From Mycobacterium sp. ACS4054 (lineage in GTDB: Bacteria; Actinomycetota; Actinomycetes; Mycobacteriales; Mycobacteriaceae): a stretch of 64,000 nucleotides of DNA. Location: assembly GCF_001667275.1 (NCBI RefSeq), contig NZ_LZHV01000065.1:44017-108016 (forward strand), given 5' to 3'. The notes beneath the pieces were generated by a model. That model ran no database searches and was not told the origin of the DNA. It was given only the letters and a program-made list of their open reading frames with translations. Each line of letters begins with the position of its first letter. The first letter of the stretch is position 1. This document shows positions 50,647 through 58,902 of the stretch, piece by piece. Made by a program: the position numbers and the translations under genes.

Positions 50647-51270
50647 ATGGAAATGGAGCGCGACAATCGTTTGCAGCTCAAGCCCTATCGATCCGTGTCG
50701 GAACATCTCGATGGGGCGTGGTGGCCGCGGTCGACCAGTCTGGTCGACGAATTGCCGGAGCTGGTCACGTCGATGTCGGACCGGCTGGGACAGGTGGCCT
50801 TGGTGGGCTACCGCCGCAACGGCTGGCACGAGACGCCGCCGCTGGCCGAAGTCGGCGGGCACACCATCGAGTTGCTGGGCTTCACCAGCGACGAGCCGGC
50901 CAGCCTCATCCTGATCGGGGAGAACGGGCATCACCTCACCCTGCACGTGATCCGGCCGGACACCAGCGAGGACCTGGCCCGCCAGGCGTTACAGCAAGCG
51001 GGAACGCCCGCCGACTCCGACGGCGTGCCGGTGGGCCGCGCGACCGTGGCGCGGTCGGTCGCCGACGTCGCCGACAAGCTGGCAAAGCACGAGGGGCTCG
51101 ACGACGACCGCCGGACCGCCGAGATCAAAAGCTGGTGCGAGGAAGCCGCCCAACAGTTCGTCGACGCACCGGTCCAGACCTTCGTGCCCATCCTGGTCGA
51201 ACACATCGTTCGCAACCGCATGATCGAAACCCGCAGAAAAGCCCCGCAGCCCGCGAACAGCCGCCGCTGA
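50647..51270 (+). CDS. DUF5994 family protein with C-terminal helical domain
   Basis: 207 residues. The N-terminal half fits DUF5994 (LQLKPYRSVSEHLDGAWWPRS, GQVALVGYRRNGWHETPP, IELLGFTSDEPASLILIG). The C-terminal half has the look of the mycobacterial three-helix-bundle domain (DVADKLAKHEGLDDDRRTAEIKSWCEEAAQQF). Function unknown. ATG 50647 was chosen; GTG starts at 50644 and further up are possible. A SigF-like element (GGTTA, 15 bases, CGGTA at 50532-50556) precedes it and is one base off in each hexamer. The gene is divergent from phoY1. Confidence 0.7.
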   Translation: MEMERDNRLQLKPYRSVSEHLDGAWWPRSTSLVDELPELVTSMSDRLGQVALVGYRRNGWHETPPLAEVGGHTIELLGFTSDEPASLILIGENGHHLTLHVIRPDTSEDLARQALQQAGTPADSDGVPVGRATVARSVADVADKLAKHEGLDDDRRTAEIKSWCEEAAQQFVDAPVQTFVPILVEHIVRNRMIETRRKAPQPANSRR

Positions 51271-51363
51271 GCAGGCCTTTCACCGCCGCCATAGCGCAGC
51301 CTCAGCCGGCACAAATTGTGAACACAGAGGACTCCCAGATTCGTCGGCGCCCATTAGGGGAAG

Positions 51364-51561
51364 ATGTGTGCTATGGGCAGCGAGAAGTGGCCCTCGGAGG
51401 TGTGGGCCGTTGAGTACGCCACCCTCACCGGGGAGCGAGAAGTGGCGGTCATGGCGGGGCTGTCCGAAGCGTTGATGTGGATGGACAACTTGGCGCGCAC
51501 CAGCGCCGCGTCGCCGGTGTTGCTGCGATCCGACACCCGCTTCGAGCGATTCAGCTCCTGA
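51364..51561 (+). CDS. Small hypothetical protein
   Basis: Frame of 65 residues; ATG 51373 (MGSEKWPSEVWAVEYATLTG) is an alternative start giving 62. AGGGG lies just upstream (51356-51360). There is no recognisable domain. The acidic, tryptophan-containing core (GEREVAVMAGLSEALMWMDNLAR) looks like a folded helix. It ends 16 bases before the convergent CBS gene. It could be a real small protein or noise; the minus strand is also open here. Confidence 0.4.
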   Translation: MCAMGSEKWPSEVWAVEYATLTGEREVAVMAGLSEALMWMDNLARTSAASPVLLRSDTRFERFSS

Positions 51562-51577
51562 CGCGACGCCGCCTGAA

Positions 51578-51991
51578 TTACGAATCGAAAGCCGTGTAGA
51601 CGCCCAGCAGGTCGCGGGCGGAGACAATGCCGACCAGCGCGCCGTCCCGCTGCACCAGCACGTGGCGGATGTAGCGGTCCATCATGCGGGCGGCGACCTC
51701 GTCGACGGACGCGTCGGCGTCGCACCACACCAGCTTCGTGCTCGCCACCTCGGAGACCGCGGCGGTGGCCAGATTGCGCCCAGCGGCGACCGCGCGCACG
51801 ATGTCACGCTCGCTCACCAGCGCGACCGGCCGCGCGTCGTCGCCGACCACGACGGCCCCCACGTCGCAGGTGACCATGGCCCTGGCGACGTCGGCGATGG
51901 TGGCGTCCGCGGGCACGCGGGCCACCGGGTCCCCGGTGATGGTGGAGATCGGCATGGTCCCAGCCGAAGATATTTCAGTCACGTGCACCAT
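51578..51991 (-). CDS. Tandem CBS-domain protein (Hrp1-like)
   Basis: 137-residue protein made of one CBS pair: first repeat GDPVARVPADATIADVARAMVTCDVGAVVVGDDARPVALVSERDIVRAV, second KLVWCDADASVDEVAARMMDRYIRHVLVQRDGALVGIVSARDLLGVY. Such stand-alone CBS pairs bind adenine nucleotides; M. tuberculosis Hrp1 (Rv2626c), a DosR-regulated protein, has the same layout. A DosR-box-like sequence lies 25 bases upstream of its start, in the gap shared with the divergent ATPase gene. Confidence 0.88.
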   Translation of the reverse strand: MVHVTEISSAGTMPISTITGDPVARVPADATIADVARAMVTCDVGAVVVGDDARPVALVSERDIVRAVAAGRNLATAAVSEVASTKLVWCDADASVDEVAARMMDRYIRHVLVQRDGALVGIVSARDLLGVYTAFDS

Positions 51992-52015
51992 CTCGCCACA
52001 AGGCGGCGGCCCTTT

Positions 52016-52035
52016 CTAGTGACCAGAGTCCCCAA
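52016..52035. promoter_or_regulatory. DosR-box-like sequence between the CBS and ATPase genes
   Basis: CTAGTGACCAGAGTCCCCAA agrees with the consensus TTSGGGACTWWAGTCCCSAA at 15 of 20 positions, with a perfect right half-site (AGTCCCCAA). Its place between two divergent genes, one of them Hrp1-like, fits a shared hypoxia/nitric-oxide response. Confidence 0.5.
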
Positions 52036-52090
52036 TCCGCGTCCATCCGGCCCTAGCCGCCGGCCGGAACGCGCGATCAGGCTGACAGGC

Positions 52091-54418
52091 ATGGCACGCG
52101 AGCCCGTTCGGTGGGTCGAGCCCGCCCTTGCCGCGGTGACGGTGGTCGCATTGGCGGCCGGCGGTATCGCCTGGCTGGGCGGGGCGCCGCGGGTCGCCGA
52201 CGGCTGCTGGATCGCGGGCACGGTCGTGGCGGTGGTGCCCGCGATGGTGTGGGTGCTGGCCGGCCTGCGCCGGGGTCGCCTCGGGGTCGACGTGATCGCG
52301 GTGTTGTCGCTGGTCGGCACGCTACTGGTGGGCGAGTACCTCGCCGGCGCGTTGATCGCGGTGATGCTGGCCGGCGGACGTGCCCTGGAGGCGGCCGCCG
52401 AGCGCCGCGCCTCCCATGATCTGCGGGCGCTGCTGGAGCACGCGCCGAGGTTCGCCCGCCGCCGCGTCGGCTCGGCCGTCGACGTCATCGCGCTGGACGA
52501 CGTGGCGGTCGGCGATGTGCTGGTGGTCGGCCCGGGCGAAGTGGTGCCCGTCGACGGACGCATTTCCGATGCGGTCGCCGTGCTGGACGAATCGGTGCTG
52601 ACCGGCGAACCGCTGCAGGTGGAGCGCGGCCTCGGCGAGCCGGTGCGCAGCGGGGTGGTCAACGCCGGCACCGCCTTCGAGATGCAGACCACGGCCACCG
52701 CCGACGCCAGCACCTACGCGCAGATCGTCCGCCTGGCCGCGGAGGCCGGGGCGCAGAACGCGCCGGTGGTGCGGCTGGCCGACCGGTACGCGGCGTGGTT
52801 CCTGCCGTTGACGCTGTGCGTGGCCGCCGCGGCGTGGCTGGCCAGTGGCTCGCCGGTGCGGGCGGTCGCGGTGCTGGTGGTGGCGACGCCGTGCCCGCTG
52901 TTGCTGGCGGCACCGGTCGCGATCGTGTCCGGGCTGTCCCGGGCGTCGCGCCGCGGCGTGGTGATCCGCAGCGGCGGTGCCCTGGAAAACCTAGGGCACG
53001 CAACGACTTTGGTGATGGACAAGACCGGCACCCTGACGATGGGTCAGCCCACGGTCGTCGACGTCGCGGCCGCGCCCGGCCACGACGCGATCGAGATCCT
53101 GCGGATCGCGGCGTCGGTGGATCAGATGTCTCCGCACGTGTTGGCCGAGGCGATCGTCACCGCGGCGCGGGCGCGCGGCCTGCCGCTGTCGCTGCCGACC
53201 AACGTGGTCGAGGAACCCGGCCGGGGCGTCACCGCCACGCTGGACGGAAGGCGCGTGCACGTCGGCAAGTTCGCGCGCGACACCAACCCGGACTGGGCCA
53301 GGGCGGTGGTGAACCGCGCCCTGCTCGACGGCGCCGCGATCGCCTGGGTCTGTCTCGACGGGCGCCCCACGGGCGCGGTGTTGCTGCGCGACCCGCTGCG
53401 TCGGCACGCGCCACGCACCCTGCGCCGGTTACGGGACGCCGGGCTGAACCGGCTGGTCATGCTCACCGGGGACCGCGCCGAGCCCGCCCGCGAGGTGGGC
53501 GCCGTGCTGGGCCTGGACGAGGTGTGCGCCGAACAAAGCCCGGCGGACAAGGTGGCCGCCGTGCGCGCGGAGCGGGAGCGCGCGGTAACGGTGATGGTCG
53601 GCGACGGCGTCAACGACGCACCCGCGTTGGCCGCGGCCAGCGTCGGCGTGGCGATGGGCGCCCGCGGTGCCACCGCGTCCTCGGAGGCCGCCGGCATCGT
53701 GTTGACCACCGACCGGCTGGAACGGCTCGCCGACGCGATGGACATCGCCCGCTGGTCGCGCCGCATCGCGGTGCAGAGCGCGGTCGTCGGGATGGCGCTG
53801 TCGCTGGTCGCTATGGTCGTCGCCGCCTTCGGGTGGCTGCCGCCCGCCGTTGGGGCGCTGGTGCAGGAGGCCATCGACGTCGCGGTGATCCTCAACGCGC
53901 TGCGCGCCCTGCGCGGCAATCCCGGCATCGAGGTGGACCTGCCGGCACCGACCGAACAGATGCTGCGGCGCTTCGACGCCGAGCACGACGAACTTCGCGA
54001 CTCCGTGGATTCGTTGCGGGACGCCGCCGACCGGTTGGCCGCGGCGGCCGACGAGTCGGCCCTGGCGGCGATCAGCCAGGCCCACCGGGTGCTCGTCGAG
54101 CGGATACTCCCGCACGAACGCGCCGAGGAGACGGAGCTCTACCCCGCCCTCGCGCACCCGCTCCGCACCAGCGAAGCGACCGCGACGATGAGCCGCACCC
54201 ACGCGGAAATTCAGCGGCTCTCCGACCGGATCGGCGCCCACCTGGCGCTGGCCCACGGCGGCGGAGGGATCGGCCCCGACCAGGTCGACGACCTCCTCGC
54301 GTGCCTGTACGGGCTGCACGCGTTGCTACGCCTGCATTTTCTGCAGGAGGAGGAGAGCTATTTCACCCTGGCCGACGATCAGCCCGGTGAACCCTTGGCG
54401 CACAAGCTATCCCGCTGA
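52091..54418 (+). CDS. Heavy-metal P-type ATPase fused to a hemerythrin domain
   Basis: 775 residues. P1B-ATPase part (1 to ~620): membrane segments from residue ~10, TGEP (171-174), the metal site TPC (266-268) in place of CPC, phosphorylated Asp310 in DKTGTL, LTGDRAEPAREVG and GDGVNDAPAL. There is no N-terminal HMA domain. The last ~150 residues form a hemerythrin HHE domain: EHDELRDSV, ILPHERAEETELYPAL, MSRTHAEIQRL and LHALLRLHFLQEEESYF supply the expected His and Glu ligands. ATG 52091 is preferred because a GTG at 52019 lies inside the DosR-like box. The fusion suggests efflux tied to oxygen, NO or iron state. Confidence 0.85.
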   Translation: MAREPVRWVEPALAAVTVVALAAGGIAWLGGAPRVADGCWIAGTVVAVVPAMVWVLAGLRRGRLGVDVIAVLSLVGTLLVGEYLAGALIAVMLAGGRALEAAAERRASHDLRALLEHAPRFARRRVGSAVDVIALDDVAVGDVLVVGPGEVVPVDGRISDAVAVLDESVLTGEPLQVERGLGEPVRSGVVNAGTAFEMQTTATADASTYAQIVRLAAEAGAQNAPVVRLADRYAAWFLPLTLCVAAAAWLASGSPVRAVAVLVVATPCPLLLAAPVAIVSGLSRASRRGVVIRSGGALENLGHATTLVMDKTGTLTMGQPTVVDVAAAPGHDAIEILRIAASVDQMSPHVLAEAIVTAARARGLPLSLPTNVVEEPGRGVTATLDGRRVHVGKFARDTNPDWARAVVNRALLDGAAIAWVCLDGRPTGAVLLRDPLRRHAPRTLRRLRDAGLNRLVMLTGDRAEPAREVGAVLGLDEVCAEQSPADKVAAVRAERERAVTVMVGDGVNDAPALAAASVGVAMGARGATASSEAAGIVLTTDRLERLADAMDIARWSRRIAVQSAVVGMALSLVAMVVAAFGWLPPAVGALVQEAIDVAVILNALRALRGNPGIEVDLPAPTEQMLRRFDAEHDELRDSVDSLRDAADRLAAAADESALAAISQAHRVLVERILPHERAEETELYPALAHPLRTSEATATMSRTHAEIQRLSDRIGAHLALAHGGGGIGPDQVDDLLACLYGLHALLRLHFLQEEESYFTLADDQPGEPLAHKLSR

Positions 54419-55561
54419 CGGGGGCCGTTTCATGACCGTGCCGGGAAGCTCGGCGCCGATTTCGATGCCGTCGTAGTCTCGCCCGTCGCCCCCTCGAGAC
54501 CCCTTGCCGCCCAACGGCGGCCGCACCGGGGCCACCGGCAGACCCGGCAGCTGCGATCCGCCCGACGGCAGGGCGGACACCGCGGAGGCGAGTTGCACCG
54601 GCGGTTGCACGCCGGGCAACATCCCGACCGTCGCCGGGGGCATGCTCAGCTTTCCCACCAACACGGAGGCACCCAGCGCCCCCCGAGGCGCCAGCATCGA
54701 CCCCCCTGAGTTGAGGGCGTTCGCAAGGCTGGCGTTCGCCGACGACAGCGCGGCCGAACCCTCCGCGAGGCCCTGGCCGATGTCGGAGCCGACTCCGGAA
54801 AGCGCTTTGGCCGCATTCAATTGCGCGAGGTAGCTGAGCAGGTTGACGGGAAAGCCGCCCGCGATGAACTGATTGCCCCAGGTGCTGAAGTAACTGAACC
54901 AGCCCTTGTTGGGGTCGAAGGGGCTGACGTTCAGGGCGTCGAGCACCGAACCCGACGTGGCGGCGAACGTGTTGACCGCGGTCTGGCTGTTGCCCGCGGC
55001 CGACACCACTGTGGCCTGGGTGGCGGCGCCCGAGGGGTTGGCGACGGGCGGCGGCGGCGTGAACGGCGTGGGCTTGACGGCGCTGAGCGCGGTGGCGCTG
55101 TAGCGGTACATCGCCGCCGAATTGCTCACCCACATGGCGTTGTACTCGGCTTCGGTCTCGGCGATGGCCGGCGCGTTGATCCCGAAGAAGTTGGTGGCCA
55201 ACAACATTGCCAGCCGCGCCCGGTTGGCGGCGACGACGGAGGGGTGCACCACCGTCCAGTGCGTCAATTCGAATGCCGCCGTTACGGTTTCGACGGACGC
55301 GGCGATTTCCTGGCACTGCGCCGCGGTGGTCCGCAGCCAGGCGATGTAGGGCTCGAAAGCCCGGGCCATGGCCGTCGACGACGGGCCCTGCCACGTCCCC
55401 GCCAGCGACGCCAGCTCCGAGGTGTAGCCGCTAGCGGCCCCCTCCAGTTCGGCGGCGAGTTCCTGCCATACGCCCGCGGCTTCGATCATCGACCAGGCGC
55501 CGGGTCCGGAGTGGATCAGCGCCGAGGTGATCTCGGGCGGCAGCAGCCCGAAATCAATCAT
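54407..55561 (-). CDS. PPE family protein (upstream neighbour is a paralogue)
   Basis: 384 residues. The N-terminal PPE domain (about 1-175) is clear: MIDFGLLPPEITSALIHSGPG, WQELAAELEGAASGY, WQGPSSTAMARAF and a YxxxD/E-like C-terminal WVSNSAAMYRY. The second half carries FDPNKGWFSYFSTWGNQF, shared with the next gene, and ends in RPPSAG. There is no SVP motif. There is no PE or Esx gene next to it, so its ESX partner must be elsewhere if it is secreted. The 3' end overlaps the ATPase gene by 12 bases. Confidence 0.92.
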   Translation of the reverse strand: MIDFGLLPPEITSALIHSGPGAWSMIEAAGVWQELAAELEGAASGYTSELASLAGTWQGPSSTAMARAFEPYIAWLRTTAAQCQEIAASVETVTAAFELTHWTVVHPSVVAANRARLAMLLATNFFGINAPAIAETEAEYNAMWVSNSAAMYRYSATALSAVKPTPFTPPPPVANPSGAATQATVVSAAGNSQTAVNTFAATSGSVLDALNVSPFDPNKGWFSYFSTWGNQFIAGGFPVNLLSYLAQLNAAKALSGVGSDIGQGLAEGSAALSSANASLANALNSGGSMLAPRGALGASVLVGKLSMPPATVGMLPGVQPPVQLASAVSALPSGGSQLPGLPVAPVRPPLGGKGSRGGDGRDYDGIEIGAELPGTVMKRPPSAG

Positions 55562-55679
55562 GTTCGCGCCCCACGCGACAGGGCACGCGTGAACGGCAGC
55601 CGCCGTTCAATTGCGCCGCAAATAAACTATCCGGCGGCGAAATTCTGCTTCCGGAGTAGTGAGGAACCATCGTCGTCCC

Positions 55680-56819
55680 TCATCCTCCGCTGGGCGGTCT
55701 GTGTATCACCTTCTTCGGGATTTCCGCCCCGTACTCAAGGTCGTCGAACTTCTGCTGCTTGCGCTTGCGCCAACCGCTGCCCGCCGAGTTGGAAGTCGGC
55801 GCCATCATGGGCATCAGCGGCATCCCGGTGAGCCCGGGTTCGGCCGGCAGGGGCGACACCGAGGACGCGAGTTGCACCGGCGTTTGCGTCGCCGGCAGCA
55901 GCCCCACCACGGCCGGCGGCGCGGTCAGCTTGCCCAGCGATACCCCGACCCCCATCGCGCCGGAGGCCGCACCGCCGGGCGCGGCGGAGACGGCCCCGGC
56001 CAGCCGGGTGATGGACGACGCCAGCGCGCCCTCGCCCTCGGAGAGCCCCAGGCCGATGTCGCCGCCCACGCCCTGCAGCGCCTGGGCGGAGGTGTTCTGC
56101 GCCAGGTAGCTGAGCAGGTTGATGGGGAACCCGGACGAGATGAACTGGTTGCCCCAGGTGCTGAAGTAGCTGAACCAACCGGCGTTGGGGTCGAACGGCG
56201 TGACGCCAAGCTGGTCGATGACGTTCCCGGTGCTCGCGGCGGGGGCCAAGGCGGCGTTGGCGGCCACCACGTTGGCCTGCTTCGCCGAGGCGGACGGGTC
56301 GGCGATGGCGAGCGGCGAGTTGAACTGGGACAGCTGGCCCGTGGCCTGCGACGAGGCCGCCTGATACCGGGCCAGGGCCGCCGAGTTGTTGGCCCACATG
56401 GTCTGGTATTCGTCTTGGGTCACGGCGATCGCGGCCGTGTTCTGGCCGAACCGGTTGGTGGCCAGCAGTTGCGCCAGGCGGGTCCGGTTGGCGGCCACCA
56501 CGGCGGGCAGCACCACGGCCGAGCGGACGGCGGTGAACGCGGCCGCGGCCGACTCCGCCGAGGTGGCCATCTGGTGGGCCTGCTCCGCGGTGGTACGCAG
56601 CCAGATGAGGTAGGGCTGCACGGCCTGCAGCATCGCCATCGAGGACGGCCCGTCCCACGACTCAATCAGCGACGACAACACGGACGCATACACCGCGACC
56701 GAGTTCTCCAGTTCGACGCCCAGACTCTGCCACGCGCCGGCAGCCTCGATCAGCGACCCTGCTCCGGGACCGGAGTGGATCAGGGTCGAGGTGACCTCAG
56801 GTGGCGCGAATAAGTCCAT
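55680..56819 (-). CDS. PPE family protein, tandem paralogue
   Basis: 379 residues. The PPE domain starts MDLFAPPEVTSTLIHSGPGAG, followed by WQSLGVELENSVAVYASVLSS and WDGPSSMAMLQAV. It shares with its neighbour the internal FDPNAGWFSYFSTWGNQFI and ends in a related tail (DLEYGAEIPKKVIHRPPSGG). ATG 56819 was chosen; a GTG directly before it is the alternative. The gene is transcribed ahead of the other PPE gene with a 118-base gap. Like that gene it has no adjacent PE partner. Likely surface-exposed or secreted by an ESX system (family knowledge). Confidence 0.92.
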   Translation of the reverse strand: MDLFAPPEVTSTLIHSGPGAGSLIEAAGAWQSLGVELENSVAVYASVLSSLIESWDGPSSMAMLQAVQPYLIWLRTTAEQAHQMATSAESAAAAFTAVRSAVVLPAVVAANRTRLAQLLATNRFGQNTAAIAVTQDEYQTMWANNSAALARYQAASSQATGQLSQFNSPLAIADPSASAKQANVVAANAALAPAASTGNVIDQLGVTPFDPNAGWFSYFSTWGNQFISSGFPINLLSYLAQNTSAQALQGVGGDIGLGLSEGEGALASSITRLAGAVSAAPGGAASGAMGVGVSLGKLTAPPAVVGLLPATQTPVQLASSVSPLPAEPGLTGMPLMPMMAPTSNSAGSGWRKRKQQKFDDLEYGAEIPKKVIHRPPSGG

Positions 56820-57029
56820 CACATCTCACATTGTCTACGCCGAGTACGCGGCCGGAAAATTTCGCTGACTAAGTTGCAAAGAGACCGGAAACATTACGCT
56901 CCCCCCCAGGGTGCCGCCCGAATCCTTCCCCGTCGAGTACCGGATGTGACGAACGATATACCCGTGACGTTAGGGTAACCAAAGTTTTTACCGGTGTCGG
57001 CCCTTTTTAGGCAGGTGGCGGCGGATTTC

Positions 57030-57836
57030 TCAGACGGTCACCGACCCGCCGCGGGGCACCTCGATGATCCGGTCGGCCAGGTCCCGGCGCTGCATCTCCC
57101 GCGTGAAGTCGGCCAGCGGTGACGCGAAGACGCCATAGTCGTCGAAGTGCACCGGGATGGCCTTCGGCAGCCTCAGCAGGGCGACCAGGTCCGCGCCCTG
57201 ACGACCGTCCATGGTTACCGTCAGCCCGAACGGAAGCCGCGGGCCTGCCGGCAGGCGGGTGCCGCCCAGGTGCAGCACGCCGGCGTCGATGGCGTCGAAG
57301 CGGGCCGGGATCTCCTTGAGGTCCTCGACGAGCAGGGTGTCGCCGGAGATGTAGAGCCGGCGCGGCGGCGACCCGTCGGCCCCGGCGAATTCCAGCATGG
57401 TGCCCATCACCGGCGGCAGCAGCCGCTGCGTCCAGCCCGGACCATGCCGCCCCGGCAGCGACGTCATGGTGGCGGTGGTGTCGCCCTTGGTGATGCTGTG
57501 CCGCCCCCAGGTGTCCAGTCCCCGCGCGTTGGCGAAGCCGCGGCGGTGCAGGCGGGTGGCGGCGTGCGGGGTGGTGACGACGGGCAGGCCGTGGTCGAGG
57601 TCCCGCTGCGACACCCGGTCCCAATGGTCGCCATGCATGTGGGAGAGCACGATCGCGTCCACCGGCGGGAGCTCGTCGATGCGCAGCGCCGGTTCCTTGA
57701 GGCGCCTGGACACCAGCCCGTGGCCTAGGTAGGCGTGTTGCCCGCGATGCAGGAAGTTGGGGTCGGTCAGCAGCGTCAGCCCGCCCGCGGCGATCAGCGT
57801 GGTGGCGTTGCCCACGAACGTAACGGTGATGTCCAT
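57030..57836 (-). CDS. MBL-fold metal-dependent hydrolase (UlaG-like)
   Basis: 268 residues. The first metal motif is SHMHGDHWD (His66, His68, Asp70, His71), followed by histidines at TPHAATRL, a SGDTLLVEDL aspartate and PVHFDDYGVF. The N-terminus ITVTFVGNATTLIAAGGLTLLTDP fits the UlaG/ZipD group (phosphodiesterase-like or lactonase-like). No signal peptide, cytosolic. Substrate unknown. It lies upstream of the secreted-protein gene on the same strand with about 30 bases between their coding ends. Confidence 0.85.
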   Translation of the reverse strand: MDITVTFVGNATTLIAAGGLTLLTDPNFLHRGQHAYLGHGLVSRRLKEPALRIDELPPVDAIVLSHMHGDHWDRVSQRDLDHGLPVVTTPHAATRLHRRGFANARGLDTWGRHSITKGDTTATMTSLPGRHGPGWTQRLLPPVMGTMLEFAGADGSPPRRLYISGDTLLVEDLKEIPARFDAIDAGVLHLGGTRLPAGPRLPFGLTVTMDGRQGADLVALLRLPKAIPVHFDDYGVFASPLADFTREMQRRDLADRIIEVPRGGSVTV

Positions 57837-57869
57837 CCCCGCGGGCTACCCGATCGCGGGCGGCTCACG

Positions 57870-58226
57870 CTACAGGCCGGGCAGGCAGATGGGCGCCCCG
57901 TAGCAGGGCGGTGGGCCCAGCGGCTGGCGGGGGGCGTCGCCCTCCCACACGAATTGGCCGACGTTGCCCATGCCCCCGACCGGGACCCAGTACCAGTGGT
58001 GGCAGACGCCCATGTCCCACCGCACATCCGGCATGGGCAACGGCTGGCCCGGGCACCAGTCGTGCGGGACGGTGAAATTGTCCAGGGGCGTTGGGCCGAT
58101 GACTTGCGGGGCGGGACTGGGCTGCGCCTGGGCGGCGCCCGCGGCCAGCCCCAAACCGGCTACCGCCACGCCGCCGGACAGCAGCGCCCCGGTGATGACC
58201 TTCCTGACCGTGTGATTGTTCGACAT
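57870..58226 (-). CDS. Secreted protein with conserved Trp/Cys core
   Basis: 118 residues with a signal peptide (about 1-35, VITGALLSGGVAVAGLGLAAG then AAQAQP). The mature part is rich in Pro, Trp and Cys: HDWCPGQPLPMPDVRWDMGVCHHWYWVPVG and a last CYGAPICLPGL. It resembles small exported proteins widespread in mycobacteria (DWCPGQ...WDMGVCH pattern) with unknown role. Four cysteines suggest disulfide bonds outside the cytoplasm. Confidence 0.8.
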   Translation of the reverse strand: MSNNHTVRKVITGALLSGGVAVAGLGLAAGAAQAQPSPAPQVIGPTPLDNFTVPHDWCPGQPLPMPDVRWDMGVCHHWYWVPVGGMGNVGQFVWEGDAPRQPLGPPPCYGAPICLPGL

Positions 58227-58344
58227 TGCCGCGCGCCTTTCCTCGACGCTGTGATGCTGAGGCTCAGTATCCGCTCGCGCCGCTCGGATCAGCAGACAAT
58301 GGACGGATCGCTACCGATCCCGGGAACGGGCCGTCGTCGACAGT

Positions 58345-58809
58345 TCAGCCCATGTCGACCCAGGTGGTCAGGGCTAGAGCCCCAGCGCCGGTCACGGCCA
58401 ACAGGATCACATCGAATGGGCGAAGGCGCGGAGGTTCTGCCGCGCCGATCCGCATCTCGCGGGCGATGAGAAAGAGCGGAACCGTCACGCTGATGGCGAC
58501 GAAGGCTCCGGCGACGATGTAGAGCCAGACGAATCGCACGCCGTGCTTCCTGGCCTCGACAACCATGAGGATGACGACGGACACGCTGAGCATCAGCGCG
58601 TCGGCGGTGATGTTGCGCGACGCGGCATTGACCCTGGTGTCCTGCCAGAAAGTGCCGAAGAAGGCGGCGCCGCTGTGTGTGTAAGCGATGGTCTGGCTCC
58701 ATGTCGCAACGAGCGCCAGGAGCGCGATCACCGCGTACACCGCGCACAGCACTTTGCGAGCGAGGGGCATCGATGCGGGTTGAACCGTCTCGGTCGTTGT
58801 CATGGACAC
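58345..58809 (-). CDS. DUF2834 membrane protein
   Basis: 154 residues with about four hydrophobic segments (VLCAVYAVIALLALVATWSQ, ADALMLSVSVVILMVVEARK, WLYIVAGAFVAISVTVPLFL, FDVILLAVTGAGALALTTWV). The order FFGTFWQDTRVNAASRNITADALML fits DUF2834, whose function is unknown. A start at MTTTETV two codons later is possible. The gene stands alone between the secreted protein and the RluA gene. Confidence 0.75.
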   Translation of the reverse strand: MSMTTTETVQPASMPLARKVLCAVYAVIALLALVATWSQTIAYTHSGAAFFGTFWQDTRVNAASRNITADALMLSVSVVILMVVEARKHGVRFVWLYIVAGAFVAISVTVPLFLIAREMRIGAAEPPRLRPFDVILLAVTGAGALALTTWVDMG

Positions 58810-58902
58810 ACGCTAGGGGAACGCCAACCCCTAGCTGGTGGGATTGACCCGGATATTGGTGCGGCAGCAGCACTTGAGGTTGCTCGCGTGGGTGGGCTGT
58901 GC

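Noticed and set aside
51271..51363. DosR box in front of the small hypothetical gene
   Set aside because: Only GGACT is shared with the consensus; the other half does not match.
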